Below, one piece after another: positions 52,239 through 61,785 of a stretch of 64,000 bases of DNA. The position numbers and the translations under genes were made by a program. This stretch comes from Vibrio echinoideorum. GTDB taxonomy: Bacteria > Pseudomonadota > Gammaproteobacteria > Enterobacterales > Vibrionaceae. The DNA is taken from the NCBI RefSeq assembly GCF_024347455.1, contig NZ_AP025483.1, forward strand, positions 2,356,001-2,420,000, written 5' to 3'. Numbering within the stretch: position 1 is the first letter of the stretch; the number at the start of each line of letters is the position of its first letter. The notes beneath the pieces were generated by a model, which worked only from the letters and a program-made list of their open reading frames with translations, made no database searches and was not told where the DNA came from.

Positions 52239-52730
52239 TTACTCGTAATCAGTCGCGTACGTATCTTCATATGTGTGCGAGTAGAATTCGAATAGGTTAC
52301 CAAACGGGTCTTCTAGGTAAACCATTTGTGCTTGTTTTAGTTCGTCTTCTGGGTGGTAACGCATGATGTCCATACGAACCTTTCCGCCATACTCTTCAAC
52401 GCGCTTAATAGCTGAATGAAACTGCTCTTTTGGAAGTTGCAAACAGAAATGGAAAATGCCTAAGCGAGAGAAATCAACGTCGTGACGCTCTTGGCGCTCT
52501 TTCATTTCGAACAGCTCAACACCGATGCCATCAGATGTTACTAAGTGTGCAATGTTGAAGCCTTTGAAGCCTTCGCCAAATACTGCAATACACATACGGC
52601 CGATTGCTGATTCGCGCTCTTCCATCACTTTAGTGTTGTTCATTACGATTCTTAGACCTAAAGCTTTCGTGTAAAACTCAACTGCTTTGTCCATATCGCC
52701 AACCATTAGGCCTACGTGATTCATTTTCAT
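52239..52730 (-). CDS. VOC (glyoxalase-fold) family protein, copy 2
   Basis: This 163-residue near-twin of the protein at 49974 has the same metal-site strands, the same start context (GGAGCAAGTT then ATG) and the same C-terminus. The two differences seen are Leu for Ile in the first strand (VGLMVGDM) and Glu for Asp in FEMKERQER. The duplicated DNA continues past both ends of the gene, through the terminator hairpin and the promoter operator. This indicates a segmental duplication kept similar by recency or gene conversion. Confidence 0.9.
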   Translation of the reverse strand: MKMNHVGLMVGDMDKAVEFYTKALGLRIVMNNTKVMEERESAIGRMCIAVFGEGFKGFNIAHLVTSDGIGVELFEMKERQERHDVDFSRLGIFHFCLQLPKEQFHSAIKRVEEYGGKVRMDIMRYHPEDELKQAQMVYLEDPFGNLFEFYSHTYEDTYATDYE

Positions 52731-52831
52731 AACTTGCTCCAAATTCGTTTTTAATTCTGTGTGCTTCGAAGACTGGCTTCGATGTTTCGTTTCGATGAAG
52801 AGAGTATAGGGAGAGACAGTGATTAACTGAA

Positions 52832-52858
52832 ATTATCATAAATTATATTAATGATAAT
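52832..52858 (-). promoter_or_regulatory. Shared inverted-repeat operator, copy at VOC gene 2
   Basis: ATTATCAT (52832-52839), 11 bp, then ATGATAAT (52851-52858), with the same ATTTCA and CCCTATACT downstream on the minus strand as at VOC gene 1. Confidence 0.7.
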
Positions 52859-53005
52859 ATTTCGTTATTTACCAATTAGCATGAAACCTCCTCTCACTTA
52901 AAGAAGCCATGCCTACATAGATGTTTACGTGAATAGAGGTAAGCCTAAATAGATAACAACCTAAAGAGCATAGCTACCCAAATAGAGCCCTGCCCACTTT
53001 GATAG

Positions 53006-53056
53006 CTTTTGTTGATAAGTTCTGTTGATAATTCTTGTTGATAGCTTTTATCGATA
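53006..53056 (+). repeat. Imperfect TGTTGATA repeats upstream of ahpC
   Basis: Three TGTTGATA elements and flanking GATAGCTTTT copies occur within 50 bp. They lie within a 465-bp divergent gap (52731-53195) that otherwise holds the VOC operator and the OxyR-type box. Significance is unknown. Confidence 0.5.
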
Positions 53057-53073
53057 GTCTTGTTCTTTCAAAG

Positions 53074-53110
53074 ATAGGATTTACCTATTGAATCTATAGA
53101 AATGTCCGAT
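53074..53110 (+). promoter_or_regulatory. OxyR-type box upstream of ahpC
   Basis: ATAG (53074-53077), CTAT (53085-53088), ATAG (53096-53099) and CGAT (53107-53110) are each separated by exactly 7 bp. This matches the oxidised-OxyR consensus ATAG-N7-CTAT-N7-ATAG-N7-CTAT with one mismatch. It lies 86 bp before the ahpC start codon. Confidence 0.9.
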
Positions 53111-53195
53111 TTCACTAATTTCCGGTGCGAATGCAATATATCTCCATCGACGCGGGATAGCGTTAAACACTACAAATTAGAAAGAGAGTCGAATC

Positions 53196-53753
53196 ATGAT
53201 CAACACAGAAATCAAACCATTCAACGCAACAGCATTCAAAAGCGGCGAGTTCGTAGAAATCACTGAGCAAGACGTTAAAGGCAAGTGGGCTGTATTCTTC
53301 TTCTACCCAGCAGACTTCACGTTTGTATGTCCAACTGAGCTAGTTGACCTACAAGACAAATACGCAGAGCTTCAATCTCGCGGCGTAGAAGTTTTCTCAG
53401 TATCAACTGACACTCACTTCTCTCACAAAGCATGGCACGATACTTCTGACAAAATCGGCACTATCGAATATTTCATGGTAGGCGACCAAACAGGCAACAT
53501 CACAAACAACTTCAACGTTATGCGTGAGGGTCAAGGCCTTGCAGACCGTGCTACTTTCCTAATCGACCCTGAAGGCGTTATCCAAGCAATGGAAATCACG
53601 GCTGAAGGTATTGGCCGTGACGCTGAAGACTTACTACGCAAGGTTAAAGCAGCACAATACGTCGCCGCTCACCCAGGTGAAGTTTGCCCAGCTAAATGGA
53701 AAGAAGGCGAAGAGACTCTAGCGCCATCTCTAGATCTAGTAGGCAAGATTTAA
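53196..53753 (+). CDS. ahpC: Alkyl hydroperoxide reductase, peroxiredoxin subunit
   Basis: This 185-residue typical 2-Cys peroxiredoxin has its peroxidatic cysteine in FTFVCPTE (C47) and its resolving cysteine in EVCPAKW (near 165). It reduces hydrogen peroxide and organic peroxides, with electrons from AhpF. Strong AGAGAG ribosome-binding site. Expression is probably induced through the OxyR-type box upstream. ahpF follows 229 bp downstream across a structured gap. Confidence 0.97.
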   Translation: MINTEIKPFNATAFKSGEFVEITEQDVKGKWAVFFFYPADFTFVCPTELVDLQDKYAELQSRGVEVFSVSTDTHFSHKAWHDTSDKIGTIEYFMVGDQTGNITNNFNVMREGQGLADRATFLIDPEGVIQAMEITAEGIGRDAEDLLRKVKAAQYVAAHPGEVCPAKWKEGEETLAPSLDLVGKI

Positions 53754-53822
53754 TCAAAGCCGAGTTCAAACAAGAACTGCTAAGAAAGAACAAGTAAAAC
53801 AGAACAGTTAAACGGTTCTACA

Positions 53823-53862
53823 GGCGCGCTTCGGCCTCCCTCCTAAAGGGCAGTTGCGCGCC
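53823..53862 (+). promoter_or_regulatory. Structured ahpC-ahpF intercistronic element
   Basis: GGCGCGC (53823-53829) / GCGCGCC (53856-53862) closes a GC-rich hairpin with an inner CCCT/AGGG pairing. No T run follows, so it is more likely a stabilising or attenuating element that lowers ahpF relative to ahpC than a full terminator. Confidence 0.6.
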
Positions 53863-53982
53863 ACCCTTTCAAACCATCAACACCACAATATTTGCCGACT
53901 TGCGCCCCCTTTTTATTTTTCCTTTTTCAGCAAGAAGGTATTGGTCAATACCAAGACACAGAATTTAAGAGCAGGCACGATT

Positions 53983-55575
53983 ATGTTAGATCAAGCAATG
54001 AAGCAGCAGCTAAAAGCATACTTAGAAAACCTAAAAACCAATGTTCAGTTAGTGCTGAGCCTTGATAGCAGCGATACCGCGAACAAACTTCAAGATCTGG
54101 CGAACGATATCGCCTCTCTCACCGGCAAAATTGAAGTAATTCGAGATGATAACGCAAGCACTCGCCGCCCTATCATGCAGGTAGTGAACCAAGAGAAAGG
54201 CACTGCGATCGGTTTCGCGGGTTTGCCAATGGGTCACGAGTTCACGTCACTGGTACTCGCACTGCTCCATAGTGGTGGTCACCCTATTAAGCTTGAAGCG
54301 GACGTAATTGAGCAAATTAAAGAATTAGATCAAGAACTTAATGTAGAAATCTTTATCTCACTCTCATGCCAAAACTGTCCAGAAGTAGTTCAGGCGTTCA
54401 ACATGATGTCGGCGATTAACCCTCTAGTTAAGACAACCATGATCGACGGCGCCGCATTCCAAGACGAAGTGAAGTCTCGCGACATTATGGCGGTACCGAG
54501 CGTATTCATTAACGGTGAGCTATTTGGTCAAGGCCGTATGTCACTGGCTGAAATCCTCAACAAAGTCGATTCAGGCGCAGCAGAAAAGAAAGCGGCAAAC
54601 CTAAACGAACAAGCACCGTTTGATGTATTGGTTGTAGGCGGTGGCCCTGCAGGTTCTTCAGCGGCAATTTATGCGGCACGTAAAGGCATTCGCACAGGTG
54701 TGGTTGCTGATCGATTCGGCGGTCAGGTAATGGATACCATGGCGATTGAAAACTTTATCTCAGTAAAAGCAACCACCGGCCCTAAGCTAGTAGCTAGCCT
54801 AGAGGAACACGTAAAAGAGTACGGTGTAGAAGTAATGACTGAGCAGCGCGCGGCTAACATCATCGCTGCAGAAGACACAAAAGACGGCTACATCCACGTT
54901 GAACTAGAGAGCGGCGCAACATTACGATCTCGCACGGTAATCACCAGTACCGGTGCACGCTGGCGTGAAATGAACGTTCCGGGTGAGCAAGAGTACCGCA
55001 ATAAAGGTGTCGCTTACTGCCCACACTGTGACGGCCCACTGTTCAAAGGTAAGAAAACAGCGGTTATCGGTGGCGGTAACTCCGGTATCGAAGCGGCGAT
55101 TGATTTAGCGGGTATCGTTGAACACGTAACCGTACTTGAATTTGCAGACACACTACGTGCAGACCAAGTGCTGATCGACAAAGCGAACGCAACACCAAAC
55201 ATCGAAATCATCAAGATGGCGCAAACAACGCGAGTGATTGGTGATGGCAACCGCGTAACGGCTTTGGAATATAAAGATCGTAACACCGATGAGCTGAAGC
55301 AAGTCGACATTGCCGGCATCTTTGTTCAAATCGGCCTGATGCCAAACAGCGAATGGTTGAAGGGTTCGAAAGTTGAGCTTTCACCACGCGGTGAAATTGA
55401 AATTAACGCTCATGGCGCAACGTCAATGAAAGGTGTGTTTGCGGCGGGTGACGTAACAACAGTACCTTACAAACAGATCATCATTGCGATGGGTGAAGGT
55501 GCTAAAGCAAGTTTAGGTGCATTTGACCACCTAATCCGTAACTCAGCTCCGGTTAAAGAAGCTGAAACCGCTTAA
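53983..55575 (+). CDS. ahpF: Alkyl hydroperoxide reductase, flavoprotein subunit
   Basis: This 530-residue protein has an N-terminal tandem thioredoxin-like domain with SCQNCPE (about 127-133). A thioredoxin reductase-like part has the FAD motif [10 protein letters not shown], the redox pair YCPHC and the NAD motif [10 protein letters not shown]. It transfers electrons from NADH to AhpC. I chose the ATG at 53983 ([13 protein letters not shown], the family start) over a longer frame at 53854, whose first 43 residues overlap the structured intercistronic DNA. Confidence 0.97.
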   Translation: MLDQAMKQQLKAYLENLKTNVQLVLSLDSSDTANKLQDLANDIASLTGKIEVIRDDNASTRRPIMQVVNQEKGTAIGFAGLPMGHEFTSLVLALLHSGGHPIKLEADVIEQIKELDQELNVEIFISLSCQNCPEVVQAFNMMSAINPLVKTTMIDGAAFQDEVKSRDIMAVPSVFINGELFGQGRMSLAEILNKVDSGAAEKKAANLNEQAPFDVLVVGGGPAGSSAAIYAARKGIRTGVVADRFGGQVMDTMAIENFISVKATTGPKLVASLEEHVKEYGVEVMTEQRAANIIAAEDTKDGYIHVELESGATLRSRTVITSTGARWREMNVPGEQEYRNKGVAYCPHCDGPLFKGKKTAVIGGGNSGIEAAIDLAGIVEHVTVLEFADTLRADQVLIDKANATPNIEIIKMAQTTRVIGDGNRVTALEYKDRNTDELKQVDIAGIFVQIGLMPNSEWLKGSKVELSPRGEIEINAHGATSMKGVFAAGDVTTVPYKQIIIAMGEGAKASLGAFDHLIRNSAPVKEAETA

Positions 55576-55669
55576 TCTTTTAAGCAAACATTCCTTAAAA
55601 CGTTCTTGTTAACTTGCGAGTTATTAGTAACTTACTAATTATTGTTAACCACTTAGTCGATTTTTAGAC

Positions 55670-55701
55670 ACCACTCCTATGGATTTAGGAGTGGTTTTTT
55701 T
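55670..55701 (+). terminator. Terminator of ahpF
   Basis: ACCACTCCT (55670-55678) / AGGAGTGGT (55688-55696) followed by a seven-base T run. Confidence 0.92.
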
Positions 55702-55716
55702 ATTTGTAGAGAGGCT

Positions 55717-56316
55717 TTATGCTGGTTGATAAAGCATAAAGGCAACCACCATCGCTAAGCTTCCGCCCAAGCAACGGTTCACAAACATCATCTGTTTTGG
55801 TGATTGCAGTAACTTTTTAAGCATGGTGCCGCAATACGCCCACACCAACATGCACGGCACACCGGTAATAACCATACCCGCGATAATGGTCACGACTTGA
55901 ATCAGGTAGTCTGCGTTTGGAGTGATGAACTGTGAGAATACAGTTAATGACGCAATCCAACCTTTAGGGTTTAACACCTGCACCAATACGCCAGACATAA
56001 AGCCCGAGCGATTATCAGTGGTGCTTTCTTCGATTTGCATGTTAGCAATCGACCACGCCATAAACAGCAAATAAGCCGCGCCCGCGTATTTCAAAATATT
56101 GTACAGCTCTGGATAAAGGGTAAATAGGCTCACCAAACCGACACTGGAACCCGCCAGTACGATGATGATGCCAACAGCGTTCCCAGAGATAAAAGGTAAA
56201 GTCGCAGCAAACCCATAACGACTTGAAATCCCAAGTAATGCGATATTGCCTGCCCCAGGTGTAATTGCGATAGATATTGAAAACAGCAAGAACGCCAGCA
56301 TTAACTGAGAGCTCAT
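55717..56316 (-). CDS. LysE/RhtB-family amino-acid exporter
   Basis: This 199-residue inner-membrane protein with six helices has the family motif ITPGAGNIALLGISSRYGF (about 17-35). Later segments are VLVQVLNPKGWIASL and MVITGVPCMLVWAYCG. It would export an amino acid or related metabolite. It is divergent from an Lrp/AsnC-type regulator gene, 122 bp away, the standard arrangement for a sensor-exporter pair. Confidence 0.9.
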   Translation of the reverse strand: MSSQLMLAFLLFSISIAITPGAGNIALLGISSRYGFAATLPFISGNAVGIIIVLAGSSVGLVSLFTLYPELYNILKYAGAAYLLFMAWSIANMQIEESTTDNRSGFMSGVLVQVLNPKGWIASLTVFSQFITPNADYLIQVVTIIAGMVITGVPCMLVWAYCGTMLKKLLQSPKQMMFVNRCLGGSLAMVVAFMLYQPA

Positions 56317-56438
56317 TTCCTCTCACTCCTAATAAGTAAAGTATTTATACGGAGAGAGTTTACAGATTCGACTAGGAATTAAATTGCTATATAGGCTAAT
56401 ATTAATCCAAATTTGAGCAAGACTTTTCTAAAAACACC

Positions 56439-56924
56439 ATGAAACAGAAAGAATCCACCAAAGAAGTGTTAGATGACACAGATATCGCCATCTTAGAACA
56501 TATCCAACAAGACGGACGCATGAGCAACAGTAAGCTCGCAGAGAAGGTCAACCTCAGCGAAACCCCGTGCTGGCGCCGTTGGAAACGCATGGAAGAGACG
56601 GGCTATATCGATGGTTACGCCGCTAAGCTGAATCGTAAAAAGTTAGGCTTTCATGTTGCAGGCTTTACGCTAGTGACACTGGGCAACCACGAGGTTGAAA
56701 ACACGGAACCGTTTGAAGAGTTTGTCGAAGTAACCGATTGGATTCCTATGTGTCACTGTATTGCAGGCGGCGCCGACTATATGATTCAAGTGCTAGCGAA
56801 AGATTTAGAAGAGTACTTTGAGCGTATTAGCTCGATCAGACGAGTCAAAGGCGTGAGTGCGATTCAGTCGAATATCTCGGTTAAAGAGTTGAAAAACAGC
56901 TATAAGTTGCCTCTTGGGGACTAG
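56439..56924 (+). CDS. Lrp/AsnC-family transcriptional regulator
   Basis: This 161-residue protein has an N-terminal helix-turn-helix (DIAILEHIQQDGRMSNSKLA then EKVNLSETPCWRRWKRME, about 14-52). A RAM-type amino-acid-binding domain (about 75-150) contains GGADYMIQVLAKD. It probably controls the divergent LysE-type exporter gene in response to its substrate. Confidence 0.92.
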   Translation: MKQKESTKEVLDDTDIAILEHIQQDGRMSNSKLAEKVNLSETPCWRRWKRMEETGYIDGYAAKLNRKKLGFHVAGFTLVTLGNHEVENTEPFEEFVEVTDWIPMCHCIAGGADYMIQVLAKDLEEYFERISSIRRVKGVSAIQSNISVKELKNSYKLPLGD

Positions 56925-56961
56925 TTCACTTCTCCTGACAGCCCTTTTCTTTAAGCAAAAT

Positions 56962-57014
56962 AAAAGCCCAGCTCCCTAGATTTCTAAAACTTAGGGGCTG
57001 GGCTTTGTTATTTT
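56962..57014. terminator. Bidirectional terminator between the Lrp-type gene and sdaA
   Basis: AAAGCCCAGC pairs with GCTGGGCTTT, extended by CCCTA/TAGGG, with A- and T-rich flanks on both sides. It lies between convergent genes. Confidence 0.85.
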
Positions 57015-57041
57015 GAAACAGATATCGTTTATTTACTCTTG

Positions 57042-58412
57042 CTATTCACAAGGGTGAGCTAAATGAATCAGCGCCAAACCACCTAGAGACGTTTCACGAT
57101 ACTTCTTATTCATGTCTTTACCCGTCTGATACATAGTCGCGATAACCTTATCCAATGAAATCAGGCTTTTACTGTTACGTTTGAGTGCCATTCGCGAAGC
57201 ATTAATCGCTTTCATCGAGCCCATCGCATTTCGTTCAATACATGGCACTTGTACTAAGCCACCAATTGGGTCACATGTCATACCCAATGAGTGTTCCATC
57301 GCAATTTCGGCTGCAATGCAGATCTGCTCATTGCTGCCACCACGTAACGCTGTTAAACCCGCTGCCGCCATAGAAGACGACACGCCCACTTCACCTTGGC
57401 ACCCTACTTCCGCACCAGAAATAGAAGCATTGGTTTTGTATAAAATACCAATCGCACCCGATACTGCCAAAAAGTCTTTCAGTTGCTTAGTGTCGAGTTC
57501 TTTAATGAAGCGATGGTAATACATCAACACCGCAGGGATAACGCCCGCTGCACCATTAGTGGGTGATGTCACCACTTGGCCGCCCGCTGCATTTTCCTCA
57601 CTCACCGCAAAAGCAAACAAGTTAATCCAGTCCATGATTTCCATTGGGTCGTTTTCAACGGCCGCATTTGCTTCCAGCTTTTTCAGCAGGTTCGGCGCAC
57701 GACGTGTCACGTTCAAACCGCCATCAAGAATGCCTTCTGTTTCAAAGCCGCGTTCCATACAACGAGTCATCACTCGCCAGATTTGATCGGCCTTTTCTGA
57801 GATAACATCAGCGCCTTGGAAAGCCGCTTCATTTTTCAGAATCATGCCACCCAAGCTCATGCCGCTGTCTTCTGCTTTTTTCAGCATTTCATCGGCATTC
57901 TTAAAAGGATAAGGGACTTCTACGGCTTGGGTTTGAGTGCCATTTTCCAGTTCATCCGCTGTAGCAATAAAACCACCACCAATCGAGTAATAGGTTTCAT
58001 CTACAATCACATTTCCACTTTGGTCGAACGCGGTAATCATCATGCCATTTTCATGTAAAGGCAGATTATCTTCGTGAAATAGCATGTCTGTTTGGTAATT
58101 AAAGCCAATGGTGTGATGGCCACTCAGCTGCATTTCACCACTGTCGATAGCAAGGCGCATCGCTTCATTCGCGCTAGTGATTTTAATCGTATCAGGCTTA
58201 TTGCCAAGCAAACCCAAGATGGTTGCTCTGTCGGTATGGTGCCCTATTCCGGTTAACGATAACGAACCATAAAGATCGACCTGAACACGAACCACTTCCG
58301 TGATTTTATCCGCGACTAATTGAGTGAAATGGAAACCCGCAATCATTGGGCCGTTAGTGTGTGAGCTTGATGGCCCAACACCAATTTTATAGATATCAAA
58401 AATGGACAGCAT
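57042..58412 (-). CDS. sdaA: L-serine dehydratase (iron-sulfur type)
   Basis: This 456-residue enzyme deaminates L-serine to pyruvate. It has the N-terminal SDH-beta domain (GPSSSHTNGPM at about 13-23) and the catalytic domain with SEENAAGGQVVTSPTNGAAG. The Fe-S cluster cysteines are in EVGCQGEVGVSSS, MTCDPIGG and PCIERNA. It lies 43 bp after a sodium:solute symporter gene in the same orientation, so serine uptake and degradation may be coupled. Confidence 0.95.
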   Translation of the reverse strand: MLSIFDIYKIGVGPSSSHTNGPMIAGFHFTQLVADKITEVVRVQVDLYGSLSLTGIGHHTDRATILGLLGNKPDTIKITSANEAMRLAIDSGEMQLSGHHTIGFNYQTDMLFHEDNLPLHENGMMITAFDQSGNVIVDETYYSIGGGFIATADELENGTQTQAVEVPYPFKNADEMLKKAEDSGMSLGGMILKNEAAFQGADVISEKADQIWRVMTRCMERGFETEGILDGGLNVTRRAPNLLKKLEANAAVENDPMEIMDWINLFAFAVSEENAAGGQVVTSPTNGAAGVIPAVLMYYHRFIKELDTKQLKDFLAVSGAIGILYKTNASISGAEVGCQGEVGVSSSMAAAGLTALRGGSNEQICIAAEIAMEHSLGMTCDPIGGLVQVPCIERNAMGSMKAINASRMALKRNSKSLISLDKVIATMYQTGKDMNKKYRETSLGGLALIHLAHPCE

Positions 58413-58455
58413 ACATCTACCTGTTAAAAATTAGCCAGTTGAGAAAATTTACTCA

Positions 58456-59997
58456 TTAAGAAAGAGCGGCATAAAGCCAATCAGGAATAACAGTACAAGC
58501 TGCAATCGTAACGACAGCGAACACTAGCAAGCCGTAATGGCTTGCCGTAGGTTTTGCAAACAAGTGTTTTTGCTTGGCGATAAATTCGTTTTGTTGTTCA
58601 GTTACTTGCCCATAGAAATGGCTAACGACAACACCTAGCACTAAGAAAACCACAGTGCCGATTAAGGCGAACCAAGGCCAAGATATGCCATAGTATTTTG
58701 CAATGAACACCACAATCACACTGCCAATACTGCCCGCAATTACGCCGCTCTCGTTAGCTCGTTTAAAGAACAAACCCAGGATGAAAGAGCCAAGACGAAT
58801 GCCGACAAAAATGGAAGTCAGGCTAGCGATAGTCTTGAGCACAGATTCATTTGAAACGGCCAATAAAGCGGGCACAACAACCGAAGCCGCCGCGACAAGG
58901 CTCATTTTTCTTGCCACCGATTCATAGTGTGCATCAGAGGCTTTCTTACGGAAAAAGCGCTTATAGAAATCGAACGTTGCCACTGTCGCCATCGAGTTGT
59001 AAGTCGAATCCAAGGTCGACATCGCTGCTGCAGACAGTGCGGATATCACCAAACCAACAATGATGGGATTGGTATGGTTAAACACAAAATCGAGAATCAC
59101 TTCATTGCTGTTTTCAAAGCTTTGGTCTTGATAAAAGACACTCAGAAGAACGCCCATTACAGAGAAAAACAAGTAGATAAAGAAGGCGCCGTAACCACAT
59201 AGCAGCATCGATTTCTGTGCCGTCTCAACGTTTTTTGTTGCCAATGTTCTTTGAATAATCAATTGGTTAGTGCCGTACACACTCAGGTGTAAGAAACTCA
59301 CGGCAACCACACCCGCCCACAATGTAGTATCAACTCCCAAGTCGAAATCGAGATTGATGATGTTTAGATGTTCAGGAGACAGCACCTCGCCCGCATCAAT
59401 CTTCATCAGCAATAGGGCAAAGATCGCAATGCTGCCAATGATCAGTACCGCCGACTGCAGCATGTCTGTCCATATGACGGTCGAAATACCGCCCGCATAA
59501 GTATACAAAGCCGTAAATAAGCTGATGTAGATGATCGCCTCGGAGATACTCACCGGCAGCACTTGAACCAAGATCAGTGCAACTGCATACAAAATTACCC
59601 CAGCCGAAATACACTGAACCACAATAAACACGATTGAGTTGATCGTGCGAGCAACAACGCCAAAGCGGTGCTCTAGGTATTCATAAATCGAAGTCAGGCC
59701 GAGTTTGTAAAACACCGGGACAAAGAAAACCACAGCGAAAAAGATCACTATTGGGTAATTCAAATGGACGCTCATTGCTTCCATGCCTGAGCTATAAACC
59801 CAACCCGGCATGCCCACGAACGTCATCGCGCTGATGTAGGTTGCAAGAATCGACACACCTGCCGTAAACCAACCAAATTGTTTTCCGCCCGTTGAAAAAT
59901 CACCACCAACGCTATAACGCTTATTTACTAAGTAACTGATAAATAAAGTAGTTAGTACATATAAAGCAATAACCACAAAACTTGAGTACGTAACCAT
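58456..59997 (-). CDS. Sodium:solute symporter (SSS family)
   Basis: This 513-residue membrane protein has 13-14 helices and SSS-type motifs: GGDFSTGGKQFGWFTAG near 31-47, SAMTFVGMPGW and the sodium-site helix SALSAAAMSTLDSTYNSMAT. It would use a sodium gradient to import a small metabolite. Proximity to sdaA suggests serine or a serine precursor, but symporters of this family carry many substrates. It is divergent from the MFS-NTF2-porin group, with a CRP-like site between. Confidence 0.9.
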   Translation of the reverse strand: MVTYSSFVVIALYVLTTLFISYLVNKRYSVGGDFSTGGKQFGWFTAGVSILATYISAMTFVGMPGWVYSSGMEAMSVHLNYPIVIFFAVVFFVPVFYKLGLTSIYEYLEHRFGVVARTINSIVFIVVQCISAGVILYAVALILVQVLPVSISEAIIYISLFTALYTYAGGISTVIWTDMLQSAVLIIGSIAIFALLLMKIDAGEVLSPEHLNIINLDFDLGVDTTLWAGVVAVSFLHLSVYGTNQLIIQRTLATKNVETAQKSMLLCGYGAFFIYLFFSVMGVLLSVFYQDQSFENSNEVILDFVFNHTNPIIVGLVISALSAAAMSTLDSTYNSMATVATFDFYKRFFRKKASDAHYESVARKMSLVAAASVVVPALLAVSNESVLKTIASLTSIFVGIRLGSFILGLFFKRANESGVIAGSIGSVIVVFIAKYYGISWPWFALIGTVVFLVLGVVVSHFYGQVTEQQNEFIAKQKHLFAKPTASHYGLLVFAVVTIAACTVIPDWLYAALS

Positions 59998-60085
59998 TTT
60001 TAGATTCCGTTTATTATATTTCGCAATTCATTCGCCGCCAATAGTACTCAAAAATCGATATTTTCCCTCAAAAACCCACAGTAAG

Positions 60086-60101
60086 TGTGAGTATTGTCAC
60101 T
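60086..60101. promoter_or_regulatory. CRP-like site in the 348-bp divergent region
   Basis: TGTGA-GTATTG-TCACT differs from the CRP consensus TGTGA-N6-TCACA at one position. It lies about 90 bp upstream of the symporter-sdaA operon and 245 bp upstream of the MFS gene, suggesting glucose-responsive control. The rest of 59998-60345 is AT-rich with no gene seen. Confidence 0.7.
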
Positions 60102-60345
60102 AAGTTAGATGATTAAACACTCTAAATGCTCAAAAAGTCCCAAAACAACGATCTAATGAGATCAAGATCACTAAAACGCACAAAATGGGTACGCACTCAT
60201 TTTAAAATTGACTTTGATCACGGATCTAATAACCACAAAAATTCTATTATCTCTCCCGAAATGAAGATGGTGTGGTGATATTCAATAACCGCCACACAAT
60301 AATCGAAACTAAAAACACCCTATAAAAAATAAAGGTTTATCGGTC

Positions 60346-61641
60346 ATGACTACTAAAAAACACATGAGCGAAGTTCCTATGATTCAAAGGGTAGCTGCTT
60401 ATCTTGCAATTCTAGTTGGCTATTTTTTCTATTGTTATAACTTTGTAATTATTGACTACGTACGCCCATACATCGTTGATGCGTATGATGGTATTAACTT
60501 AGCGGATACCGCTCAGTTCTATACATGGCAGTCGGTTGGCGCACTTATTGGTGCCTTAAGCTGTGCATGGGTGGCATCAAACTTTGGTAAGAAATCGACT
60601 CTTATTGTCATCACTGCACTGAACGGTGGCGCAACCATCATAAATATGATGTTTACTGACTACGCGATGTGGGCAGCAATGCGTTTCATCATCGGTATTT
60701 CTTTAGGTGGTTACTTCACAGTAGCTGTGAGCTTGATGATCGGCCTATTCACGCCTTCAGTTCGCGGTAAGTTGACAGCATTCGCCTCTTCTATGTTCTC
60801 TGTGGCTCTAATGGCAATGGGCGCGTATGCAGCATTCATCTCTAGTGTTGATGCGCCTTGGCAGAGCCTAATGTGGGTAGGTGGTATTCCTCCTCTCGTT
60901 GCTGCTGCATTAATGATCTTCATCCTACCTAGCGACAAGAAAGTGATCGCCTACGGTGAAGAAGAGCAAGCCGCTGCTGAAGCATCGAATAAACCAGCGA
61001 AGAAAGGTTCTTGGGGTGAAATGCTAAGCGCACCATACCGCAAGCTAACGATTACTTGTCTATTATTGGCTGGTCTTAATTTCTACGGTTACCAATTCTT
61101 CTCTGGTTTTGTGACAACGTACCTAAAAGACGTGCGTCAATTCGACGGTGCGACTATCGGCATCATCTTCTCTATCTCTGCATTCGGTTCGCTATTCGGT
61201 GCTTGGGTATGGGGTGCAATCGCTGACAAATACGGTCGTAAAGTGAACGCGTTTGGTTTCATCCTTGCGGGTGTAATGGCTTCAGTATTCTTCGTGGCAC
61301 CAAGCGACGTGATGATCGGCAGCCTAAACATGCTGGCTATCCTAGGCCTTATCTACAACTTCGGTTTGTCTGCTTCTGCGGTATGGGGTGGTTACTTCTC
61401 TGAATTGTTCCCAGCTCACTTACGTAGCTTCGGTGCAGCGCTGTTCCACGGTGGTCGTATCATCGGCATGTGGGCCCCAATGGTGTTGGTATTCATCCAA
61501 GAGCGTTCAGACCTAGCAACAGCAATGTGGGGTTCACCAATCGTATGGATTCTGGCTGGTCTACTGTGGCTATCTCTACCAGAAACATTGAAAGGCGGCA
61601 TTTTCGACAAGAGCAAAAAAGCGGAAACAGCAAAAGCTTAA
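60346..61641 (+). CDS. MFS transporter (aromatic-acid/sialic-acid symporter-like)
   Basis: This 431-residue, 12-helix transporter has the MFS signature GAIADKYGRKVNAF after helix 7. An equivalent GKKSTL occurs after helix 2, and a central hydrophilic loop covers about 198-225. Sequence style is closest to the proton-coupled aromatic acid/sialic acid group, but the substrate is not identified. It is followed by an NTF2/SnoaL-like gene and a porin in the same orientation, suggesting an uptake and processing unit. Confidence 0.9.
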   Translation: MTTKKHMSEVPMIQRVAAYLAILVGYFFYCYNFVIIDYVRPYIVDAYDGINLADTAQFYTWQSVGALIGALSCAWVASNFGKKSTLIVITALNGGATIINMMFTDYAMWAAMRFIIGISLGGYFTVAVSLMIGLFTPSVRGKLTAFASSMFSVALMAMGAYAAFISSVDAPWQSLMWVGGIPPLVAAALMIFILPSDKKVIAYGEEEQAAAEASNKPAKKGSWGEMLSAPYRKLTITCLLLAGLNFYGYQFFSGFVTTYLKDVRQFDGATIGIIFSISAFGSLFGAWVWGAIADKYGRKVNAFGFILAGVMASVFFVAPSDVMIGSLNMLAILGLIYNFGLSASAVWGGYFSELFPAHLRSFGAALFHGGRIIGMWAPMVLVFIQERSDLATAMWGSPIVWILAGLLWLSLPETLKGGIFDKSKKAETAKA

Positions 61642-61702
61642 TCCCCTTTAGTTGAAACCTCTAAAAGTTGAAAACCTCTAAAGACACGAAATAAACATCA
61701 AT

Positions 61703-61722
61703 CCGGCTGAGAAGTCAGCCGG
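61703..61722 (+). promoter_or_regulatory. Intercistronic hairpin
   Basis: A perfect 8-bp stem CCGGCTGA / TCAGCCGG closes a GAAG tetraloop between the MFS and NTF2-like genes. It lacks a T run, so it is more likely to protect the mRNA than to end it. Confidence 0.7.
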
Positions 61723-61785
61723 TAACAAAATCCAAATCGAATCCTGTTCCGAATGTTGGCTCGACAACAAAAAAGAGAATTTACT

